Below are positions 57,831 to 64,000 of a stretch of DNA of 64,000 nucleotides, piece after piece (positions within the stretch are counted from its first letter, which is position 1; each line of letters starts with the position of its first letter). The notes below the pieces were generated by a model. It worked only from the letters and a program-made list of their open reading frames with translations. It made no database searches and was not told the origin of the DNA. The translations under genes and the position numbers were made by a program. Origin of the DNA: Chaetoderma sp. LZ-2023a (lineage: Eukaryota > Mollusca > Caudofoveata > Chaetodermatida > Chaetodermatidae). The stretch spans positions 81,318,891-81,382,890 of the forward strand of contig CM067366.1 in NCBI GenBank assembly GCA_034401795.1. The letters are read 5' to 3'.

Positions 57831-59018
57831 TTAGTTTAAATTAAGGTGCGATAACCAACTATTATACATCCTATTTGCAGTGCACTCAGTCCAGCGGATG
57901 TTGTCCTCAACCACCTGAAATTCAGACACGGGGAGGCTGGGCAGGATAGGGACCTTGGCCCTTAAGGCCTCTACACGGCTGTTAACGAATTGTATGTTTC
58001 GTTTCTGGGTTGTAGTCAGGTGCTTCGAATAATTTAGTTTGGCAAAGTGAACTTTAGCCTTTGGAAATTTTGAACGCATGGTACTAAACAGATTCTCAAT
58101 TCTTTGGGAGGTGTCATGCTGAAGTTCGTCCTTATCATTAATTCCGATGTTAAGGATGATACGCTGAGGTTGGAAGACCTCATTGTGTTTTCTAACCATA
58201 TTCCTAATGTGGTTTATCTTAGCACCTGGATAGATTGCTACCTGCATATCTGGATGAGGTGTCTGATTGATACGAGCTAAATTTGAAGACCCAATCAGCA
58301 GAATCTCCTTGTTCAGTGTAGGAAGGCGCCATTCATTCTTATTATCCACCACGAACCGAAACTTGTAGAAAGACCTATGCTCTTTGGGTGTATCCCTAGG
58401 CGTAGGTTTGGGCTTAGGTGTGGGCGTAAATTTAGGTTGTGGTGGCTTGGACCTCGGCGTCGACGATCTGGTCTTTTGACCAGGTCGGTCAGTAGCTGCT
58501 CTCTGTGGAAGGGGAGGAAACTCGACTGGGGACAGTGGCGAGACCGGAAGAGGGATCTGACTAGGATCCACATGAGCGGACACTGACGGTGGCCATGCTG
58601 GCAGTGGAATCAGGAGCGGATCCACCACAGGAGACTGCAGGGGGAACACTGGTGAGCTCTGGTTATTCACCCGCTTAACTACTGGGGGACTCTCAGTGGG
58701 TGACCTATTCCGTTTCCAATTTGATTGTGGGATGACTGGTACGGTCAAGGCTGACCGTGCAGTCGGTGTGCCTGGTAGGGCCACAGAGGGCCCTGCAGTT
58801 GATGTTCCTGGTAAGGTCACAGGTGACCCTACAGGGGGTGTTGTACTATGGCAGGTTCTAAAATGTGGATCAAAAGGTCTGATGAAATCATAAAACTGAT
58901 CAATTGATGAAGAATGAAACTTCCTGCCATAGTTATTTCGGGCCCAATTTATTGCTGTGGTCTTCACTCTACCTAATTCAAAATTTGGTTTGGACTGAGC
59001 TTCGATGAGGAGCGACAT
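57831..59018 (-). CDS. SGNH-hydrolase-like protein (unit 2, uninterrupted)
   Basis: 395 residues from the ATG at 59018. Residues 1-60 form a conserved-looking N-terminal part. Residues 60-200 are proline- and threonine-rich, with near repeats such as GTSTAGPSVALPGTPTA. Residues 235-390 are the SGNH-type domain: GSSN at 243-246, GIND at 292-295, and DNIR at 372-375. In the last block Arg replaces the catalytic His seen in unit 1, so this copy should lack hydrolase activity. The fold is recognised by block order and spacing, as in esterase domains of CR1-like LINE ORF1. Its role in transposition is unknown even there. The stop TAA (57831-57833) follows the slippery heptamer. Confidence 0.8.
   Translation of the reverse strand: MSLLIEAQSKPNFELGRVKTTAINWARNNYGRKFHSSSIDQFYDFIRPFDPHFRTCHSTTPPVGSPVTLPGTSTAGPSVALPGTPTARSALTVPVIPQSNWKRNRSPTESPPVVKRVNNQSSPVFPLQSPVVDPLLIPLPAWPPSVSAHVDPSQIPLPVSPLSPVEFPPLPQRAATDRPGQKTRSSTPRSKPPQPKFTPTPKPKPTPRDTPKEHRSFYKFRFVVDNKNEWRLPTLNKEILLIGSSNLARINQTPHPDMQVAIYPGAKINHIRNMVRKHNEVFQPQRIILNIGINDKDELQHDTSQRIENLFSTMRSKFPKAKVHFAKLNYSKHLTTTQKRNIQFVNSRVEALRAKVPILPSLPVSEFQVVEDNIRWTECTANRMYNSWLSHLNLN
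57834..57840 (-). promoter_or_regulatory. -1 ribosomal frameshift heptamer TTTAAAC, unit 2
   Basis: Same base order and phase as in unit 1, directly before the SGNH stop. The -1 frame has no stop from here to the RT. Confidence 0.7.
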
Positions 59019-59052
59019 AAGATGACCAAGCTGGAAATTATAGTGACTAATG

Positions 59053-59343
59053 TTAACCTGGAGATATGGCCCATTTCAAATTTGCTGCTAAGATGTCCTT
59101 ACGGACCTCGGCGTTTGGCATCCCTGGTTTACAGAAGAAATTCTGTCTCTCTAACTCTGACACTTTCCAGCTCAATCCAGGAGGCAAACTGCCCCTACGT
59201 ACATGAGCATTCAAGATGCCAAGGTGGTGAAAGCATTGTATAATCATGTAGTAACACTTGGTTAGTGCAGGCTGGGCAGAAGGCGGGCGACTGTCGTTAG
59301 ACCTCCTGTCATCCCGTCTTCTACTCTTGCTAACTCCAGCCAT
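59053..59343 (-). CDS. small basic ORF upstream of SGNH, unit 2
   Basis: The counterpart of 52903-53193, with a single visible residue change (FCKPGMP for FCKPAMP). The ATG is at 59343 and the stop lies 34 nt before the SGNH ATG. No domain is recognised. Confidence 0.5.
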   Translation of the reverse strand: MAGVSKSRRRDDRRSNDSRPPSAQPALTKCYYMIIQCFHHLGILNAHVRRGSLPPGLSWKVSELERQNFFCKPGMPNAEVRKDILAANLKWAISPG

Positions 59344-59599
59344 AATGTTACTAGTTAGATAATTCAATGTTTCTGCCACTAAAATCTACAAGAATACCAA
59401 AAAATTGAGGGGACCTAATGGAATCGTGAACCTAGGGAAGTCTATCGAATTACAAGCCTAACAAAATCTACAAGCGCATCAAAAATCTATCGCTGAAAAA
59501 AGAAGGTTATGATTAAGCATGTTAATATTTCAATAATTCATATAAACTATCAAAGGATAATTGTGTATATTACCAATAATCCTATGCACCGTCGTGAAG

Positions 59600-59640
59600 T
59601 GGGCGACCGGTTTCGACAAGGTTTGTCAGCTTCAGGCCAC
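59600..59640 (-). ncRNA. hammerhead-ribozyme-like motif, unit 2
   Basis: Identical in sequence to the motif of unit 1, including stem GACAA/TTGTC and GAAAC, with the same departure from the core consensus. Confidence 0.45.
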
Positions 59641-60185
59641 AGAACAAATCTGCCTGTCCACCAAAAATCTGTCTATTTATTAGAATTGATGGCCTTATGG
59701 ATGTGGCTTAGATTAGTATTCAATTGTACCTTGAAAATTTTAAATTGTATTCACATTAAAGAGTTGGACTGCCACAGATGTTTAAAAACTATTGTCTAAA
59801 TCCATTGACGTTGATTGAGTTCTCTAAGGTTTCTGAGTGGGCTTCCAGTAATACTCTCATGAATGAGTGGCGGTTGATCAAAGAGATCAAGCCATGCATA
59901 TTAACCCAGTGAGCTCGATTCTGTTTGTTCAGAAGGTATCCCTTTCTGAACGAGGTTCTATTATCGGTCTGTTGATTGATCAAAGGGATCACTCAACGGT
60001 CATTAATCATTTGAACAGTGAACTCTATTTCGAAAGGTGTTGTTGGACTTTGTTTTCAAGTCTTTTGAAGTCGAATTTAGGAAAGAACATTTTTTAATTT
60101 CCAACAATTAAATAATTGTCTATAGAATTTAGACTAGTAGGATTCAAGTGTATTTGAAAGATTTAATGAGCAATATGAATTTCGG

Positions 60186-61415
60186 GTTCCTTCCATCCAT
60201 CCATCCACCCACCCACCCATCCACCCACCCATCCATCGACCCACCCATCCATCAATCCATCCATCCATCAATCCATTCAGTTAATGAAGGAAGGAGTGAC
60301 AGAAGGAAGACAAATGAAGAAAGGATGGATGAAGTAAGGAAGGAAGAAAGGAAGAATGGAGGGAGGGAGGGAGGGATGGCGGGAGGGAATGAGGGTGGGA
60401 CGGGGTGGGGGGCGAGGATCGATGAAGGAGGGAGGAAGGAAGGAAGGAAGGATGGATGGAAGGATGGATGGAAGGGAGTGAGGGTGGGACAGATGGTGCG
60501 AGGATCGAGGCAGGAGGGAGGGAGGGAGGGAGGGAGGGAGGGAGCGAGGAAGGAAGGAAGGAAGGAATGAAGAAGAATGGAAGGAGGGAGGGAGGGAGAA
60601 GGGAGGAAGGAAGGACAGAATGAAGGAAGGACAGACGGATGGACGGAAGGGCGGGGATGAGGGAGGGAGGAAGGATGGATGGATTGAGGAAGGAAGGAAG
60701 GAAGGAGGAAGGAAGAATGGAGGGAGGGAGGGATGGAGGGAGGGATAGAGGGCGGGAGGGAGGGAGGGAGAAGGAAGGAAGGAATGGAGGGAGGGGGAGG
60801 AGGGAAAGAGCGAGGAAGGAAGGAAGGAGGAAGGAAGGAAGGAAGGACAGACGCACGGACGGACGGGCGGGCGGGCGGGCGGGTGGGTGGGTGGGCGGGT
60901 GGGAGGGAGGGAGGGAGGGAGGGAGGGATGGAGGGATGGAGGGATGGAGGGAAGGAGGGAGGGAGGGAGGGATGCAAGAAGGAAGGAAGGAAAGAAGGAA
61001 AGAAGGAAGGAAGGAATGTAGGACCGGTGGGAATGGGGGTGGAAATGAGGGAGGGTGTGAGGGAGGGAAGGAAGGTGGGAAGGAAGGAAGGAAGGAAGGA
61101 AGGAGGGAGGAGGGAGGAGGGGAGGGAGGGAGGGAGGGAGGAAGGAAGGAAGGGAGGTAGGGAGTGAAGGAAGCAAGGAAGGAAGGGAGGGAGGGAGGGA
61201 GGGAGGGAGGGAGGGAGGGAGGGAGGGAGGGAATGGCGGGAATGAAGGAGGGAAGGAGGGATGGAGGGAGGGAAGGAAGGAAGGAAAGAAGGAAGGGAGG
61301 GAGGGAGGGAGGGAGCGAGGGAGGGAGGGAGGGAGCGCGCGAGCGAGCGAGGGCGGGCGGGAGGGAGGGAGGGATGGAGGGAGGGAGGGAGGAAGGAAGG
61401 AGGGAAGGAAGGAAA
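60186..61415. repeat. 1.2-kb purine/pyrimidine tract of unit 2
   Basis: The same unit types as 54036-55230, but with different numbers of GGAC/GGGC and GGGA units, for example a longer GGGA run at about 61180-61230. Coding frames over it are artefacts. Confidence 0.93.
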
Positions 61416-61560
61416 TGATGAACGTATCAAAACTATTGTTAAGAAGACAGACTAAATTGATGGAATGATGGTATGCCAGACAGATTTGCCACGACGGTAT
61501 GGTGCAATAATTAGTGTGTTAGTAAGACAATAAAACAATAGAACTGGCACTCGCTAGTAG

Positions 61561-64000
61561 GTGGTTATATGATTAAACGCACTGGCTCAGGATCTCCCAA
61601 GGTTGGGAAATATTTTGTATTTATTTTATTGTCTGAAATTTGATATGTTTGTTTGATAGAGGCGGTATGGCCTATAAAATATGAATAATATATATCATTC
61701 ATTCTGAAGGTGTTTGAAGAGTTAATTTCGAATTAACCAAGATGTCACGTAGATTGGAGTTTTTCTTAAAGGTTATCACTGGACGCAAATTGAGAAGTTT
61801 TTTCATTTTATCCTGCAATTTATGATATTCATCTTTCAAAATTTCAGAAATTTCAACATTTTTTCGATTGTATGTTAAACTGAATGGAATAATTTCACGT
61901 TGATCAGCAAGACCAGGGTCCACGTTTATGCCACTCGGCCATTTTGTTTTCAGTTGGTTAATCCAAAATGATTCTCGAAGTTTTCTTTGTTTATCAGTTT
62001 CTTCGGCCGTAGCAGAAAGAGGCAGTTGCTCAATAGGCATAATTTCAAAGTGTCTATCGACAGAATGACCAGGAAGATTGAAATGTTGAGCTACGTTGGT
62101 GTCCTCGTCGTGTCTAATATCGCAAAGGTGTCTAGTTGCGCGCCATCTGAAAGGGCATTTTGTTTCACCGACATACTGCTTTTGGCATAATTTGCAAGAT
62201 ATTAAATAGATAACATTTTTAGAATCGCAATCTAAATTAGACTGAAGTTGGAATTTGCTTTTGTTCTGATAACTGACAAATGTTTTCTGATTAGGTAGAT
62301 AGAGGTCTAATTTACACCTCTTCTTTCCACATTTCTGAGATTGTCCTACGCCTATAATCGGACGATTGTGACGAATTTTGGTAGGCTTTTGATCGGCAGC
62401 CTTATCAGTAATAGTTTCCAAATCATGTAAAGTTTCGGATTTTATTTTGCGCAAAAATCGTGTTGAATATCCCCTCGGTTTGAGGGCTTTAAATAAGGTG
62501 GAACACGCAGATTCAAAATTCTTTCTATCACCAGAATCTCGGTGAAATCGGATAATCTGTGATTTGATAATACCTTTAAAAGTATGAGGTGGATGGAAAG
62601 ATTTCTTATGCAGTAGTTGATGGGAATATATGGGCTTAAAGAATACTTTGTAATCACGAAACCCACTGGTGTTATAATTTACACCTTTGTAGAGAGTAAT
62701 GTCCAAAAAGTCTACGGACGACTGGTCGATGTTGGCTTTAAGTTTGCTGTTAGGATCGTGATTGTTCAAAATAGTGAAAAATTCATCAAACTCTTCCCTC
62801 GAATGATTCCAGATCATAAAAATATCATCGAGGTAACGGCGGTAAAATAAGGGCTGCTTAGGACATTTGTTAAGCGCATCTTCTTCCCACTCAGCTACAT
62901 AGATGTTGGCAAAACTAGGACTAAAACGTTTACCCATAGCGCATCCACAGATTTGTTGGTAGATTTCGCCAGCGAATTCGAAATCATTGCCCTTTAAACT
63001 CAGCTCCAGGAGAGCTAATATTTCGCTAGTGGGCCTATTGTTATCAGGATATTTATCAAATGCTCTGCGAACAGAAGACAAACCCCTTTCGATGTCAATG
63101 TTTGTGTACATAGCATCGATGTCGAGGGTTATCAAGAGTGAGTTTGGAGGAACAGAAATTTTGGAGACCTCGGATAGGAAATCCTCAGTGTTGTTCAAAA
63201 AGCTGAAATGTCTATTCGCAATTGGTTGTAGGTGGTAATCAATAATTTCACTAATTCGATAAGATTCAGAGCCGCAATCAGAGATAATAGGTCGACCCGG
63301 TGGTATCATAGGGTCGGACCATGACTCAATAGGTTTATGAATTTTTGGCAAAAGGTAAAACGTACGTGGATTTGAATCTCGTTTAGCAGTAAGGTATTTA
63401 AACTGCTTTTTCGTTATGGCCTTTTTGTCAGCCATTTCTTGAAGGATTCCATTAAATTTATCACAATTATTTTGCCAGTGTGGTTCGTCTAATTTGCGGT
63501 AGTGTTTCAGATTACTGAGTTGCCGATGTGCTTCACGAATATAATTATCCTTACGCATTAATACAGTAGCAGATCCCTTGTCAGCAGACTTTATAACGAT
63601 GTCATTGTTTTTACGCAAACCTGTTAAGGCTAAACGTTCTTGATATGACAAATTTTGATGATTTTTAGGAAATTCTAAATTTTCAACACGCTCCTTGATA
63701 GCTTTTATGCTATCAAGGATCGCAGGGTCAACCAACTTCGAGTTATGTGCCCAGCCAGTTTTTTCAACAAAAGGTAGAAAGTTGTTTTTCTTGGAATTTC
63801 GAAAAAAGTCTGCTAATTTTACACGGTGAGAAAATTCTTCAATTTCCAATAAGCCATTATCTAAAAGAGCATCTATGTCGACTTTGGGCCGTGGTGTTGG
63901 TACATATGTTAGACCAAGATTTAGCAACGATCTTTCTGCTTCAGACAATGTAGAACCAGTTAGGTTAATGATATTACCACCTAGGCCAATTTCTGGGTGG
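61561..64000 (-). mobile_element. Penelope-like element, tandem unit 3 (cut by window end)
   Basis: The 3' part of a third unit. It covers the 3' end, the whole RT/GIY-YIG frame and about 50 bp upstream of its TTG. The SGNH part and the heptamer would lie beyond 64000. It has more substitutions than units 1 and 2 have between each other. Confidence 0.88.
61699..63948 (-). CDS. Penelope-like reverse transcriptase with GIY-YIG endonuclease (unit 3)
   Basis: 749 codons from TTG (63948) with no stop. RT and nuclease motifs are kept (TLDIDAMYTNI, GCAMGKRFSPSFANIY, YLDD, VIYLISC). Differences from unit 2 include GLLEIEEFSH for GLWEIEEFSH, AHNSKLVD for APNSKLVD, VIKSADKGS for VIKPADKGS and FRDYKVFFKPIYS for FLDYKVFFKPTYS. 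The Pro to Ser change falls in the conserved KPADKGS motif of the RT N-terminus and may weaken the enzyme. The open frame across three copies suggests all stem from a recently active source. Confidence 0.92.
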   Translation of the reverse strand: MSEAERSLLNLGLTYVPTPRPKVDIDALLDNGLLEIEEFSHRVKLADFFRNSKKNNFLPFVEKTGWAHNSKLVDPAILDSIKAIKERVENLEFPKNHQNLSYQERLALTGLRKNNDIVIKSADKGSATVLMRKDNYIREAHRQLSNLKHYRKLDEPHWQNNCDKFNGILQEMADKKAITKKQFKYLTAKRDSNPRTFYLLPKIHKPIESWSDPMIPPGRPIISDCGSESYRISEIIDYHLQPIANRHFSFLNNTEDFLSEVSKISVPPNSLLITLDIDAMYTNIDIERGLSSVRRAFDKYPDNNRPTSEILALLELSLKGNDFEFAGEIYQQICGCAMGKRFSPSFANIYVAEWEEDALNKCPKQPLFYRRYLDDIFMIWNHSREEFDEFFTILNNHDPNSKLKANIDQSSVDFLDITLYKGVNYNTSGFRDYKVFFKPIYSHQLLHKKSFHPPHTFKGIIKSQIIRFHRDSGDRKNFESACSTLFKALKPRGYSTRFLRKIKSETLHDLETITDKAADQKPTKIRHNRPIIGVGQSQKCGKKRCKLDLYLPNQKTFVSYQNKSKFQLQSNLDCDSKNVIYLISCKLCQKQYVGETKCPFRWRATRHLCDIRHDEDTNVAQHFNLPGHSVDRHFEIMPIEQLPLSATAEETDKQRKLRESFWINQLKTKWPSGINVDPGLADQREIIPFSLTYNRKNVEISEILKDEYHKLQDKMKKLLNLRPVITFKKNSNLRDILVNSKLTLQTPSE

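Larger units (their letters stand above)
55372..61560 (-). mobile_element. Penelope-like element, tandem unit 2
   Basis: The most complete unit in the window, with a period of 6189 bp to unit 3. The extra 38 bp over unit 1 comes mainly from the purine tract. All ORFs are open: small ORF, SGNH-like and RT/GIY-YIG. The 3' end (55372) follows without a gap on the 5' end of unit 1 (55371). Outside the simple repeats units 1 and 2 differ at only a few sites per kb by eye, so duplication or repeated insertion was recent. Confidence 0.9.

Overview
The window is eukaryotic nuclear DNA from an invertebrate animal: it has introns with GT-AG splice sites, a split Cys-loop receptor gene, a Gypsy retroelement with an env gene, Tx1-type and other LINEs, Penelope-like, Academ and hAT elements, and abundant microsatellites. 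A marine lophotrochozoan such as a mollusc is my guess from this mix; nothing in the sequence fixes the species.

The only host gene I can support lies on the minus strand. It is the 3' part of an alpha-type nicotinic acetylcholine receptor subunit: five exons (48851-49024, 44834-44979, 43891-44109, 39513-39712, 15438-16118) that join in frame through consensus splice sites from the Cys-loop to the stop codon after M4. The 5' exons are not seen and probably lie beyond 64000. Three of the five acceptors sit directly behind an (ATT)n microsatellite.

Almost everything else is mobile DNA. Positions 1-15400 hold foldback MITEs and an unclassified repeat X, split by a 383-bp hAT MITE (3921-4303) and by a 3.2-kb Academ transposon (4846-8024) encoding an XPG-like nuclease with a Cys8 finger. 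The second copy of X (about 33397-34560, minus) lacks both insertions and so gives the empty sites. The 23.4-kb last intron (16119-39512) contains a Tx1-clade LINE (minus) split inside ORF1 by an 11.3-kb env-bearing Gypsy element (21561-32856, plus; 4-bp target duplication ACAT), then repeat X, then a second broken LINE (about 34640-38570). Positions 40860-48850 carry more MITEs and a decayed relative of the Academ protein among the receptor exons.

From 49221 to the window end lies a head-to-tail array of Penelope-like elements on the minus strand, with periods of 6151 and 6189 bp. Each unit has a 1.2-kb pyrimidine/purine tract, a hammerhead-like motif, a small ORF, an SGNH-hydrolase-like ORF and an RT plus GIY-YIG endonuclease ORF. 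In the two units where it can be seen, the SGNH ORF ends on a canonical -1 frameshift heptamer (TTTAAAC) directly before its stop, and the -1 frame runs open into the RT ORF. This SGNH/RT arrangement is the best candidate here for an undescribed system.
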